Source: Clusia tigrina (Eukaryota; Arthropoda; Insecta; Diptera; Clusiidae). From it: a stretch of DNA of 64,000 bases. Shown here in pieces: positions 11,300-24,169 of this stretch. The DNA lies in the NCBI GenBank assembly GCA_920105625.2, contig OV050031.1, positions 216,308,194 through 216,372,193 of the forward strand, written 5' to 3'. Position numbers and translations under genes: made by a program. Below the pieces are notes generated by a model, which was not told the origin of the DNA, made no database searches, and worked only from the letters and a program-made list of their open reading frames with translations. Each line of letters begins with the position of its first letter. Positions within the stretch are counted from its first letter, which is position 1.

Positions 11300-12790
11300 T
11301 GAAAACCAATCCTTTTCGCAAACTTTCGGACTATTGTGTGCTCAGACACCCTCTCCTGCTGAGTGTAGCGCCCGGAACTGCACGGCATTAAAGGCAATTT
11401 AAACCGTTCCAAAAAGTTTTTTAATTTTCCCTCATTTCATATTTTTTAATTTTCTCTTTTAACCGGGAGCAATTTTAATATTATTTCTGCTTTGTTAATA
11501 AAAGAAAAGTTCACTTTTTAAATGCCGCTTTCATTGTTTGACATTCTTTTAATATCAAAAGGATGAAAACGCCTGGTGTCCTTCTTTTTTGTGTTGTTTT
11601 ATTAAAAGGATGCTACTTTCAACTACGCTTCTAAAAGAGAGCCTGTGAAATGAAGCATGGTAAATGCCGCAGGACACACTCACGCACACAATTGGCCCTC
11701 AAAGGATAACGCTGGCCCATTACATGTACACGCAAGAAGCGCTCCTTAGTAAAGTGCTGCGCAAGGACCCCTTTTTACTTATTTAAAATCCCTCCTGTTA
11801 AATCGATTACAATGGTCGTCGTACGTGAGGACGTGCGGAAAAGTGCCCCCAGCGCAGTTGTGCGAATTCCCGCACCACAACATGCCGCACACGCACAGGC
11901 GATGTCACTCGCAGTTTTGTGCATTCCTTGCGATCCTTGCGCCACGCAAACTTGCCAACGTGTGTCAATTTTGCGGTTAAGCAATCAATGCGCAATGCTG
12001 CGGTGCGATTGGGCAATTGTTTAATTTTTAATAATTTAATTTAAAATCGAGGCAGAAAAAGTACGCGGAAAAAATATGTGGAGAGTTGGGTGTGTGTGTG
12101 TGTGTGTTTGTTCTGGTCGTTGGAAGTGGAGTGGGCGGTGGGGAGTAACGCAATGACAGGTGTTGAAGTGGGGCTCATTAAAATACTATCAAAGTGGCGC
12201 GCCAATTCATTTAATTACGCGCATAGTTGAGCGAGTTTAAAGCATATTAAAAACCGGTTAGAAAAAGTGCGGTCAACTCGAACTTGGCGTTGCTCTACGG
12301 TGTGGAAGGAAGAGAGTCAAATCACACTTTGCTTTGGAGAGTAATTAAGTATGCGAAGGTATTAGAGATTAACATCTCAAGCAAGGCACGGTTCTATTTC
12401 TTTACAGAGGGAGTTGATTCTATTGAATATCCAGAATAATAATCGGGGACGAGAACCTTTGCATATATTTATTGCCTTCCCCACTCTTGTCTCACAAGCT
12501 TTAAAGCCCTGTCCCATCGAGTGTAGCATTTGTTTATCCAAATTTTGTTGTGTCGTAATAAAAAGTTTTTTATAACTCAAATTTGAAAAGAACGATTCTA
12601 TTTAAACATTTTCATTATTTAGTTTAATTAAATTTTGCATAACTAATGAATTCAAATTTAGCATATATCTCTGTTTGTTTAGAAGCTCTGTCGACTCTTT
12701 CATTATTTTGGATTGCCTTAAAGCAGAAATAGAGTTGGATTTCAAGTTCCAGTGAGGAGGTTTGTTAGTGAGGAGTTTCTTGCAAACTCC
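11300..12790. other. Unique intergenic DNA with one GT microsatellite
   Basis: No gene recognised. A (TG)n run lies at about 12088-12110. The segment 11640-12030 is GC-richer, but its overlapping frames on both strands carry no motif. Confidence 0.5.
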
Positions 12791-12794
12791 TATA

Positions 12795-12930
12795 AAAGCT
12801 CCCAAAAGAAGGTCCTCACTTTATAGTGTAAATAGGCTCGAAAGTCCTTGAAGCCCATCTAAAAAAACTCCCAAAAGAAGGTCCTCACTGTATAGTGCAA
12901 TACTCTCGGAGGTTCTTGAAACCATTCGTA
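12795..12930. repeat. ~70-bp two-copy direct repeat
   Basis: CTCCCAAAAGAAGGTCCTCA near 12799 recurs near 12868, each copy continuing to a TATAGTG(T/C)AA motif. No coding potential. Confidence 0.8.
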
Positions 12931-13289
12931 CTATTATTATCACCTTACAAGCGGTCTGACTGATAGACTGAGAACACCTTTACCACTGTGAGAAAGTGTT
13001 GATCAAGTTAAGAACACTTCACCAATCGCCTCAGAAGTGATTGCGATGCCTTTGATTGGACACTAAAATTGGGGTCAGATTACTCATTTTTCCAACGTAG
13101 AATCCGACACCCTACTTTGGGTCCGCTGAGTTTCAAATTGAATGTATGCTTCTCTGGAGTCGAGTGATTGTAATGGACTCATCGAAAAACACTGTTTAGG
13201 ATAAAAATCTTGAAGAATGTCTTTCTCTCTGGCTCTGCAAATACCTCAGTCACCATCCTTGTTGCTGATTAGATATAATTTTATATAGA

Positions 13290-14175
13290 AGTTCAATAGG
13301 ACGGGTTTATAAAGTCCTTGGGGAGACTGTTCCTATCAAGTGTAACCCAAAGTTATAATCAACTAGTATTGATGTTGATTTATATGTAGAGGAAGGCTCG
13401 CACAACTTCAAAGTTGAGGTTTTTAGCAATGACTTAGAGTTGCATATCAGTACCTCGTCTGGGTTGCTGTACTCAGAAACATTGAAGGCAACGACAAGGC
13501 CGACGAGCTTGCATGAAGAGGCTGATCGGAAACCGACCAAGTGTTTTCTTTCATGGACGTGGGCGTCCTTCCAATCGTTGTTAAGGAAAATATATATAAT
13601 CACTTCATGCACAAGGTTCTGAAGAGGTGGAAAAGCATTGTGACATGTTTCATTTGAGAGAATGACGTGGCCTAATTACACCACAAGAACGAATCATTTC
13701 CATTACACCCCACAAGAAGGAATCATTTCCAAGTGACTCCATTAGCAACCTTACAGCTGTCTGCACGTATCATTGGACTATCGGAACCTAGCTCAAAAAA
13801 TGGCCAATCCATTAATTGCAGAAGCTTCAAAGATCCACAGGAGAGAGAAGCAGTTGTTAACTTTCTTTGAGGTTGCTCAACCCTCGCTCACATGAGACTC
13901 AAAGTTTTAGGAAGTCCTTTTCTAGCGAGTCTGGAGCATTGCTCTAGTTTAGTACTTTCAGACCTAACCTAAATTTATAAACATCTCCGACTGTGTGGTT
14001 GTAATTCCTAGCATATCAGCATCTTTACACTTTCTTTGTGATTGCCCAGATTTCGCTCACACGAGACTCAAAGATTTAGGAAGTCCTTACCTACTGAGTC
14101 TGGAGCATTGCTCTAGTTTAGTACTTTCATTGCTCTAGTTTGGTACTTTCAGACCTTTATAAACAACCAATTTGC
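13290..14175 (+). mobile_element. Degenerate LINE (RNase H to 3' end, tail duplicated)
   Basis: At about 13458-13520 the plus strand reads RNIEGNDKADELA, a stop, then RG: the RNase H signature. The Cys/His C-terminal region appears twice, near 13855-13930 and near 14025-14110 (FLCDCPDFAHTRLKDLG). The second copy is the better preserved. The tail ends near CCTAACCTAAA at 13970. Several stops and frameshifts make it a dead copy with a local duplication of its end. Confidence 0.7.
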
Positions 14176-14765
14176 GGTTGGAATTCTTAGCATATCCTTA
14201 GGCTGGCGAGGATATGGCAAGAAAATGACATTAGTTCAGAGGGTTGTCAGCCATTTTACTCAGCTTCCGAAAGTCCTTGCTTCTTGTCACCGGGTACTTC
14301 GCTTTGTCTCAGTTTACATCAAGACCCATTCGATGAGATTCTTTCTCATACCCAAAGAACGCTAAACTCACTCTTCGTATGTTCATATTGCTAGCGTAAT
14401 CAAGCATCGTGAGACCCCTATAAAGAGTTATCACAGTTGCAAGTAACTCCGAACGTAGCTTTGGTTGGAATGCCTATACATGAAAATCCATTAACAACTT
14501 CTTCCCTGTCAGTGCTTGTATATTGATGAGTTATGTTGTAATGATGAGCTATGTTATGCCGGATCCAGGAACTATATTCTCTTTACCAGAATGTTTCAAC
14601 TGTACTTAAAAATATTCGAAAATATTTGAAGAAAAATTTAAACTACGTCAGTTTAACTGAGGAATGTTTCCATGACCATATCATTGGGGGAACTTTTTGG
14701 CTTCACCGTAGGTTTCCCAATTTATCCCACTAATTTTTACACTCATGGCTCCAGCACCCTTTTGG
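14175..14765. other. No gene seen
   Basis: Unique AT-rich sequence. A 60-codon open frame at 14551-14733 has no recognisable feature. Confidence 0.45.
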
Positions 14766-15160
14766 GTCTGTATAAAGAAGCTGTTTAATTCACACCATAG
14801 CTTGACTACTTGAAGCTCAATCACCACACCAATCCCCAACTGATCCGTCTGCTCCCAACTCACAACTGATCAGATTGGATCTATTTACAGAAGAAGTTTA
14901 ATTCACACCATAGCTTGACTACTTGAAGCTCAATCACCACACCAATCCCCAACTGATCAGTCTGCTTCCAAGTAACAAATGATCATATTAGATCTGTATA
15001 AAGAAGTAGTTTAATTCACACCAATCCAAATCACAACTGATCAGATTAGATTTGTATAAAGAAGCAGTTTAATTCACACCATGGCCTGACCCCTTCAACT
15101 TCAATTAGCACTCCAATAACGTCGGCACTGCTTTCAAGTCACAACTGATCAGTCTTCCCA
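14765..15160. repeat. 113-bp tandem array, ~3.5 copies
   Basis: GTTTAATTCACACC recurs at 14783, 14896 and 15009 (exactly 113 bp apart), with a shortened copy at 15067. Units include GCTTGACTACTTGAAGCTCA and CAACTGATCAGATT. No coding potential. Confidence 0.9.
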
Positions 15161-16080
15161 TGTTGCTTGTATATAGTCATGGTGAGCTTTCCAGAATGTA
15201 GGAGATAGTGAGGCTTTTTTCTGTTTGAATATAATATGATAGAATATAATAACACTTGCCTGAGTGCTTGGAGAACTCTTTCTACGGCGATTCATCAGTC
15301 CACCCAACTACTACTATGATAGAAAGAGATACTAAGGACTTATAGCACTAGAGCAACTAAGATAGCAATAGCAAAGCAAGCAAACATTTCAGGTGTACTT
15401 TGTGTTTAATGTTTATTATTTGAATTTATTCCTATTTAGTCATGAATGTTGAAAATACTATTTCATGACACTATGCAATTCTTCAACGGAAAGTCCAAAT
15501 TAGTAAAGCTCCGGCTTTAGCGGCTGAATAGCCCATAGTATGAAATATTTCTTCTGTTGTCTCTGAGTGCTACTCCCTTCTTTCTTCGGTACACCTCACT
15601 GACTTCCAATCTCTCTTCTCTTCACTACCTCTTCTCTTTTTGCCATGAAACATCATGCCATGTTTCTTTCAATATCACTTGATTGATCTCATATCACGCA
15701 ATTATCACATGATATTATGCTGAATTTTTTTGGACTTTTTGGCCAATTTGTCTTGTTAAACATTTAACCGATTTTTCTCTTTAACAATTTTAATTTCATT
15801 CATATTTAAATTGGCAAAGCTCAACTTATTCAAAATCGCTTCGCTCGACAAACAGAAAATTGGGTCATTAGCGAGGGAAAATTTGCATTCACATAAAGAG
15901 CGCTTAAAAGAAGCGTAAAATTTGCTGCTAATTGCTGTCATTTTATCGGAAACATTTCATCTTTGCTACTGTGGAACGCAGCAGATTGGCAAGAAACACT
16001 GCTACACCAAAGGAGAAATGTTAAACAAAGTTATATAAATATAAAATAATAAATCAGTAAAAAATAAATGTCTCATTACC
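15160..16080. other. No gene seen
   Basis: AT-rich unique sequence without arrays, element motifs or convincing frames. Confidence 0.45.
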
Positions 16081-16089
16081 ATAATTGGG

Positions 16090-18160
16090 TGCACGGTTTA
16101 GTCTTTAGAAGATATCAAGTCACCAAAGGCAACATTTTTGGATATAAAAGGGAGTGTCATGCATGGAAAAAGAAACTCTAGAAGGAGAGAAGACTAAAAT
16201 GGATAAAAACGAGGTACATCATAACCTTGTTTATGCAGTGATAACTTCATTTTCCCCATTTCAACGAGACTGAAATGGGAGACTAAAATGAATAAAAAGG
16301 AGTTATATCATAACCTTGTTTTTATGGAGTGTCACTGCGTTTTCCCATTTCAACGATACTGTGAAATGGGAGACTCTGCTATGTTCTACGTTTGACAATT
16401 TGTATATACAAGTTTGTTGAGAGAATCCTTAATAAGGATATATAATAACTAAGACCATAATGAATATGTTATGCTATGTCTGATAATGCTATGATTATGT
16501 CTACTAAAATTTGAGAGAAAGAGGTATTCGACTGGATGATATAAACATCAAGAGAGACACACTGCGAAACCATGCCCTGGGAACCATATTTGACTACCCG
16601 GGATTCATATTCCACTCCCCGGGATTCATATTCCAGACTCATACCAGACTCCATTCATACCAGACTACCAGACTACCAGAGTAGCCTGCATACCATCAGA
16701 CCACTCAACCGTTTCCCTTGAATAACGATCCTCAGAGGCTAAGGAAGTCGGTGGTACTTTTAGGAAATGAGAGACTATTCCTGTATTTCATACTATAGTT
16801 GAGAAAGAAGTAAAAGATCTGTAACAAATATACTTGCAATTGTCTTATATCACTTATATCTTACATCATGAGAACCTTGGAGGGGGTCATGAGATCAGCA
16901 ATAATGATAGTGGAAAAATTTCTCGTGAAACCATCATCTTTAACATCATTGTATTGAATAAATCCACACCTTGCCCTGTGACAGATTTGAACACGAGGCC
17001 CTACGTCTGCGAGAGTAGCCTCCAGACCATCAGACCACGGATACTGGCCGTCTTGAATAAGGTTCTCCCGAGAGTTTAAGCACTTTAGTGGTACTTTTAG
17101 GATAAAAAAGATTATTCGTATATTTCATACTATCCTTGAGAAAGAATTATAAGGCTGGAACAAACGAGTATATATATATATGCAATTATCTTATATAACT
17201 TAGGATGAGAATCTAGGAAATTTAATCTTCAGTAATGATTGTGGAACTCTCTTATGAAATCGTAATCTTTAACATCTTCGAATTGAATAATTCCATAATG
17301 AACTGGAGAGACTCATTAAGCACTCAAATCATCAGTTATGATAGTGGAAGTCTCTTATGAAATCGTCATCTTTAACATCTTCGAATTGAATAATTCCATA
17401 ATGAACTGGAGAGACTTTTCAAGCACTCAAATCATCAGTAATGATAGTGGAAGTCTCTTATGAAATCGTCATCTTTAACATCACCGAATTGAATAATTCC
17501 ATAATGGACTGGAGAGACTTTTCAAGCACTCAAATCCTCAGTAATGATAGTGGAAGTCTCTTATGAAATCGTCATCTTTAGCATCATCGAATCGAATAAT
17601 TCCACAATGGACTAAATAATCTCTCTAAGAACTCTCCAACGAATCTGTTTGAGTATTGGTACTTTATTGTGTGATCAGATTTAATCCTTTTCAAGTCTCA
17701 TAACTAAATATATGCTCTAAAAATTAAGGACTTCAGTGATATTTTTAAGACATAAAAGATTATTCCTGTATTTTATACTACCGATGAATAAGAAGTAAAA
17801 GTCTGGAACAAATACACTTGCCATTCGTTTACAAAACTCCATGTGAAGCTCCTTTGCGAAGAGCAGTCACATTGTGCCTACCTACTAATGTGTGAAACTG
17901 GGTGGGATCATGAAATTAGCAGTATTGATAGTGGAGCTCTGTTATTGAATCATTATCATTAACATCATCGTATTGAATAATTCCACAATGTGCTGGAGAG
18001 CCTATCTGAGCATTCTTCAAAGAATCTAGCGGTGTGTTCGGTAGTGTGATATACAACCAGATGTGTTCCTATTCAAGACCCTATAACGAAATTGAAACTA
18101 TAAACAATACGTCAACTATAAAGTAAGGACTTCAGTGGTTTGAAACAAAGAGATGATTAA
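16090..18160. repeat. Complex repeat region with a ~115-bp core array
   Basis: A core of ~115-bp units (AATGATAGTGGAAGTCTC then GAAATCGTCATCTTTAACAT then GAATTGAATAATTCCA) repeats four to five times between 17220 and 17620. Diverged single copies lie near 16895 and 17925. A second motif (GTGGTACTTTTAGGA ... TTTCATACTAT) recurs near 16750, 17090 and 17725. The two motifs alternate as an irregular higher-order repeat. An AAATGGGAGACT-containing duplication sits at 16199-16380. No gene seen. Confidence 0.8.
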
Positions 18161-18670
18161 CATGTTTCCACTCCATCAAACTCAATGCTTAGTTTACGTG
18201 CAAATTATGATCTATATATGATTTATATAGAGTATACATGGATACTAATATCCACACGTGAGTTGATTTGGGGTTTCCATCATCGCAAGCAATGAATAAT
18301 TTATGTCTCAAGATCCCCTTGTATAAGAACATATTTTCTCTTGTAGTTTTCTGGTTTTAAGGTAATATTCTCTTCATCTAATTTTCTAATCTCTTATCAA
18401 AATTAGCTACTTTTTTCAATAGTTCTTATTCCAATGCTGGTTGATCTTGATATACCTATGTATACTTGGTGTATCTTCCATTTAATGTAGGCTCTACTCA
18501 GTTTAATCGTGGAATATCGACTTATATCCCTTAATATCATACATTCATAAAGAGACTTATTTCACTTTTAAGGTCTACTCAGTTTAGCCCTAGAAAGTCG
18601 GCTTTACTTCCTAAATACTCTTATATCATATGACGACTAATTTCCCTTGGATAACTCGGTTCAAAGCTCT
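18160..18670. other. No gene seen
   Basis: AT-rich unique sequence between the repeat region and a LINE tail. Confidence 0.45.
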
Positions 18671-18671
18671 G

Positions 18672-18995
18672 CATAGGTAGGTAGGTAGATATAGCGGCCA
18701 CTTAGGTTATCATTGACCCCTTGCGATACCCAAAACCCTTTCCAAGGTCCATCCATTTGGAGCTTTTAATGCAGCAATTGATAGAGCTAATCTTCTTATT
18801 TGGTATACATCCCTAAGAGTCCAGAAAGTGGTCACCCAGAAAAATGCGCTTCCTTCTAGACATCGCAGCAGACGTGCATAACATGTGTTCAATGGACTCT
18901 TGCTCCTCCTCGTCCATGCAACTCCTGCAGAAGTCGTTAATGGTAATCCCCGGCCTACTACCATGAGTACCCAGGCTTTGCATATACTTATATAC
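18672..18995 (-). mobile_element. LINE 3' end fragment (family B)
   Basis: Minus-strand translation contains NDFCRSCMDEEEQESIEHMLC, cut here to its core CRSC-DEEE-H-C, the C-terminal Cys/His module of LINE ORF2. LGDHFLDS and, after a frameshift, the terminal APNGWTLERVLG follow. The 3' end, at GGTAGGTAGGTAG, resembles 53350 and 55550. Truncated at its 5' side. Confidence 0.75.
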
Positions 18996-19335
18996 ATATG
19001 GTCCTAAGGCTCCGCGGGGGAGCAAAGGGCCGCAACAAAGTTCCTCCATTTCCCTCTGTCATGCGCCAACTTCTTGATTTAGCTCCAGGTTTTGTTGATT
19101 TTGAATACGTCAGCTTCCAGACCCCCTCCTCCAGGTCAATGATGGCCTGCCTCTGCGACGGCTGCCTTGAGGGTTCCAGTCGATTGCGCTGGGGGTGATG
19201 TCGGTTTGGTCTCTTCTTAACACGTGCCCGAGCCAGCTCCATTTCCTTTTCAGTATCTCGACGATTCCTCCAATACCGCTTATATCTCCATTCTGCTGGT
19301 ATTCACACTTTGTACCGACTTGGCACATAATAAAT
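18996..19335 (-). mobile_element. RTE-like LINE ORF2 C-terminal fragment
   Basis: Minus-strand frames include KRKWSWLGHVLRRD, then IDWNPQGSRRRGRPSLTWRR. This is the sequence after the reverse transcriptase in RTE/Dong-like endonuclease-RT proteins (WxGHxLR ... WNPQGxRxRGRPxxTWRR). A frameshift leads to a terminal PRSLRTI. The fragment is directly joined to the family B fragment, both on the minus strand. An RT fragment at 30036-30665 may be from the same family. Confidence 0.75.
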
Positions 19336-20055
19336 TGATAGCAGCCACTTTCCGTGCCACTGCAAGCGAGATATTAAAATCAATTCCTGCACATAATTTG
19401 CATGCGGTTTCATTGCCGTGTTGCATCAACGACTCCAGCAAACAAATAAATTATTAATTTTACATCAATGAAAACAAATGTTTTTGTCAGTTCTGTCATG
19501 TACAAAGGCAGAATCGAATTGCGCTGCGAGCGCTTTACAACTATCGATGCCACAAATGTCTGGGCCACGGCTGCCCGCCCATTTGGCACCGCAAAACCAA
19601 CATTGTTTATAAAACAATGCAGTAAAAGTGTGAAAGTGAAATATGAGGACGTTGTGGACCCATTGGGAAATCGCCTCGCCAGTGACTCTGTATGTAGAGT
19701 GGGTTGAGATTGATGAAAGCGTCTGGTGTGACAAGGGTTTTATATGAGGAGAGAGCAATGAGAGAGAGTACTGGCACACATCGGAGAGGTGACTTAGTGG
19801 ATAGTTCTATATTTGAGAGGTTTCTTGGTGGATACTTCTTTCAACAAAATGTGGAAAAAATGTATTTTTGGAACAGAGTTTCTTTAAAAATCCCTTCTTC
19901 CACACATCATTAAAATGTCTTCATATATTTTTGTATATATATTGACGGGCTACTAAAAAGTCAATAGAAGAGTTTTGGATATATTTCCTCATTAAGAGTT
20001 CCTCTCTAAGCGTGTTCATTGCTGACACGTTCCCTGACAAATAACTAAGCATGTT
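19336..20055. other. No gene seen
   Basis: Unique sequence with overlapping short frames on both strands (19465-19779) and no recognisable motif. Confidence 0.45.
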
Positions 20056-20059
20056 ATAT

Positions 20060-20260
20060 GAGCAAACACGCTTTTAACTCTCTTACGGAAGTGCCTGGCG
20101 CGAAGGTCAAACAAATCCTGCGCTTTATTAGGGCTTCAAAATGGTTCGAAGAGTAAATCAGAGGAGCGTTGTTACGCGGTGGTATCACAATGGACCCATG
20201 GTGGTCTGAGTGAGCTGGTTCGTGGACCGGCTGCCACGATAGCCTAACCTAACCTATGTA
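20060..20260 (+). mobile_element. LINE 3' end fragment (family A)
   Basis: Plus-strand translation ends KVKQILRFIRASKWFEE*, followed by the family A 3' UTR: GGTGGTATCACAATGGACCC, GTCTGAGTGAGCTGG, GACCGGCTGCCACG and a CCTAACCTAACCTA tail. About 200 bp remain of the element. Confidence 0.85.
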
Positions 20261-20959
20261 ATACGAGAATACAATAAGCGAAGAAATGAGTAAAATTAGC
20301 TTTACAATCGCAATTAGTCTTCCGTAGAAGTTTTTTTCTTCTTTCAGAGCTTTGTAATGTGTGGAAGAATCGTATATCAAAGGAAGTCAATACCAAATTT
20401 CCCAATTATTTCATGTTATTATAGGAAAATGTATTCCACTATATTGCAAACGCCTGGAAGAACTTGATCTACTACTCTAACTATTGATAATTGTCCCAAG
20501 GCACCTTCATAATGCCTCCGAGGGATCAAATACGTATCATAAATATTGACCTCAGCGCAAATGTTGTTCCCAGAGTCTTCAGGAATTTTGCCAATTAGAA
20601 AGTCATTACCCGAGGCTTTTCCGAGTGGGTCATATGTCTCTTTGTGCAACTGAGTGGCTTGGCTTGTGCATGGCGACCTGAGTGTGGCTTTGCTGGTGTG
20701 AGTAAAGATTGCGGCACGTTTTATAAATCTCTTTAGTGATTTTTCTGTTATTGTAAATTTAATGGCAGACCAGTTCACACAAGCATGTTGTAATTACATA
20801 CACACATCATAAATTGTTAGTAGAAGTAAATAAAGTATTTGTAAGTATCGCAAAATTACGGTAAAGTCAGAAAATGTGTGGAGAAATTATCATAAATATA
20901 TTATGAATATTATGAATAGATTATTATTGTCGCCTTTTTGTGACATTGAGTTATAAAGT

Positions 20960-22340
20960 GAACAGCAAAGAGGTATTAAATCACTCTTGAGTGAAATAAT
21001 TTTGAGTTATAGTGCCTTAAATTTGCCACCAGCTAGAAGACACAATTTTCACTCAGGACTGTATCGAATGGCTTTTGAGTGATTGTTTTGAGTTATATAC
21101 TGGATTCATCTATAGTGAAAGAAATTTTCTATCAAGTATCTCTCAAAACTTTCACTCAAGAGCGATTTATACCTTCTTGAGTGAAAGTTTTGAGTTAATT
21201 TCGTCCATGACCTGAAATTTCCCACCAGCTGGAAGTCAAAACTTTCACACAGGACTGTATCTAATTGTCCTTGAGTGAAAGTTTTGAGTTACACTCTTTC
21301 TTAGTGCCATAAATTTTCCACCAGGTACAAGTCGAAACTTTCACTCAGGGCTGTATCAAGTGGCTCTTGAGTTAAACTCTTCCATAGTGCCTTGAATTTG
21401 CCATCCGGTATAATTCAAAACTTTCACTCAAGATGGTATCCAATCGCTCTTGAGTGATTGTTTTGAGTTATATATTGAATTCATCTATATTTCCATCAAC
21501 TATAATCTAAAAATTTCACTCAAAAAGGTGCAAATTGCTCTTTAGTGAAAGTTATCAGTTACTCTCTTCCATAGTGCCTGAAATTTACCGTTAGGTAGAA
21601 TTCAAAACTTTCACTCAAGACGATATAAAATCTCTTTTGAGTGATCGTTTTGAGTTATATACTGGATTCATGTATAGTGAAGAAAATATTCCATCAAATA
21701 TATCTCAAAAATTTCACTCACGATGGTATCAAATCGCTCTTGAGTAAAAGTTTGGAGTTATATATTGAATTCTTTTATTGTGAAAGAAATTTTCCATCAA
21801 ATATCTTTGAAAATTCTCACTCAAGAAGGTACAATTCGCCCTTTAGTGAAAGTTTTGAGTTACACTCTTTCATAGTGCCATAAATTTGCCACCAGCTGGA
21901 AGTCAAAACTTTCACTCAGGACTGTATCAAATGGCTCTTGAGTGAAAGTTTTGAGTTACACTCTTCCATAGTGCCTTGAATTTGCCATCAGGTAGAACTC
22001 AAAACTTTCACTCAAAGCGGTATCCAATCGCTCTTGAGTGATTGTTTTGAGTTATTATTTGAATTCATCTATAGTGAACGAGATTTTCCATCAAATATCT
22101 TTGAAAATTAGCACCCAAGAAGGTATAAATCACTCTTTAGTGAAATTTTTGAGTTACACTCTTCCATACTGTCTTAAATTTTTGCCTCCAGGTATAAGTC
22201 AAAACTTTCACTCAATACTGTATTAAATTGCTTTTGAGTGAAAGTTTTCCGTTATATGTTGAATTCATCTATAGTGAATGAAATTCTGAATCAAATAGCA
22301 CTCAAAGCTCACACTCAAGGCAATATCAACTCTCTCTTGA
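20960..22340. repeat. ~95-bp satellite with an inverted repeat in each unit
   Basis: About 14 units of 85-105 bp. Each has one arm TGAGTGAAAGTTTTGAGT and an opposite arm ACTCAAAACTTTCACTCA. In the best unit these are perfect 18-bp complements (21939-21956 and 21997-22014) around a 40-nt loop. The spacers carry CTCTTCCATAGTGCCTTGAA or GAATTCATCTATAGTGAA. The region 20260-20960 to its left shows no gene. Confidence 0.92.
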
Positions 22341-22975
22341 GTGAGAGTTATCTTTATCTATTCTTTTTGGCTGAACTCAGTAGAGTTGAGTAGGTCTTAT
22401 TTTGTTGTCTTGAATTTTGGTGTCTTGATTGAGTACTCTCCTTGGTGCGTTTACTCGGATTTTGTTGTGAAATCTCTAGAAGACAGTCTTATTCATATTT
22501 ATAGTGAAATATCCCGTATTAATATTCCACAGATTACTATTAATTTACAAAGTAATTTATATGGGAGAGTAGTTTATGGTGGGGGTCGCGTTACCTTCTA
22601 ATATTGCCTAGGATCTAGTATAGGGATCCTAAATTTGATTGCTACTTGTTTACACTTTGGAATTACTGAATATCTTAGGATATATTTCTTTAATTTATTA
22701 AGGAGTATTGTGTGTATCTCATCCACATATATGTTTCCTCTATATCCTGATCCAGCCACTTTCATTCATATTTTATTGGTAACTCTATGGGTTTGTTATA
22801 TGGTCTATGGACTTGTTATACGAGTATGGTGTATTCATGTCGGTGAAGTATACGATCAGTTCATGTCGATAAAGTCGACGATCATCTACAAAATTCTGTT
22901 GCTTCAATATTATTTTCAAATGGCCAAGAAGTACGTAGTACTTCAAACAGTTTCCATAGAGTGGGTTCCAGAGGC
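22340..22975. other. No gene seen
   Basis: AT-rich sequence between two arrays. The 173-codon frame beginning at 22635 runs into the next array and has no recognisable domain. Confidence 0.45.
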
Positions 22976-22979
22976 TGGT

Positions 22980-24165
22980 TCCTTTGTTGGAACTCTATTT
23001 TGTCGTATCTTGGCCTGTATTAGGGTTATCGGATTATCCACATTTTTGGACAATGAGTTTAAGTTTCCGTCAAGGAGTTATTGGAGGATGTCGATGCTTT
23101 GTGTGTATTTCGATTATGGAGACTTAACTCGATTTGGTCATATCTCGATTGGGTAATATATTGGCCTGGGTTAAGGTTCTCATTTTGATTCCTATCCACA
23201 TCTTTGCAGTGGACTTAAGTTTCAGTCAAGGAGTAATCGGAGGTTCTCGATTCTTTTCGGATATTTCGTGTAAGCATGGAGACTTTACTCGATTTCGTAA
23301 TATCTCGATTTGGTCATATCTTGGCCTGAGTTAGAGGTATCATTTTTATCCCTATTCATATTTTTTGGACAATGAACTTAAGTTTCAGTCAAGGAGTTAT
23401 AGGAGGTTGTCGATACTTTTCATGTATTTCGGGAATGCATGGAGACTTAACTCGCTTTGGTCACATCTCGATTTGGTCATTTCTTGGCCTGAGTTGGGGT
23501 TATCATTTTAATCCCTATCCATCATAATCTTCTTTGCAATGGACTTAAGTGTCAGTCAAGGAGTTATTGGAGGTTATCGATCCTTTTCGTGTATTTCGTG
23601 TATGCGTGGAGACTCGATTTAATCGTATCTTGGCCTATATTAGGGGTATCGGTTTGTCCCTCTCCACATTTTTGGACAATGAGCTTAAGTTTCAGTCAAG
23701 GAGTTATTGGAGGTTAGCGATCCTTTTCGTGTATTTCATGTGAGTTGGGACACTTAACTCGATTTGGTCATATCTTTACCTGGGTTGGGATTATCATTTT
23801 GATTCCTATCCACATATTTACAACAGACTTAAGTTTCCGTCATGGAGTTATTGGGGGTTCTCGAAATTTCGTGTATTTCGTGTATGCTTGGTGGCTTAAC
23901 TCGATTTGGTAATTTCTTGGCCTGGATTGGGGCTATCATTTGGATCTTCGGAATGGACTTAAGTTACCGTCAAGTAGTTATTGGAGGTTCTCGATTCTTC
24001 GTGTATTTCGTCTTTGCTGGGTGACTAAACTCGATTTTGTTATTTCTTGGCCTGAGTTGGGGTTATCATTTTAACCCCTAACCTCATTTTTGGAATGGAC
24101 TTAAGTGTCAGTCAAGACTTTCCCGATTCTTTTCATATATTCCCCATGCATGGAGACTTGGTAAC
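22980..24165. repeat. 125-170-bp tandem array, ~8 copies
   Basis: GGAGTTATTGGAGGTT-like segments recur near 23067, 23237, 23394, 23559, 23699, 23844 and 23969. Between them lie GACTTAACTCGATTTGGTCA, TTGGCCTGGGTTGGGGTTAT and ATGGACTTAAGTTTCAGTCA. Unit length varies through indels. No coding potential. Confidence 0.9.
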
Positions 24166-24169
24166 ACTA

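Noticed and set aside
9179..11302. Long Ser/Leu/Phe-rich frames in the pyrimidine tract
   Set aside because: They follow from near-absence of G and A on the plus strand; no stop codons can form easily.
20419..20778. 119-codon minus-strand frame
   Set aside because: No recognisable domain, no clear start and no transcript signals. It may be a decayed exon or element, but it cannot be supported.
22635..23156. 173-codon plus-strand frame
   Set aside because: Runs into the 125-170-bp array and has no domain; hydrophobic content reflects T-rich sequence.
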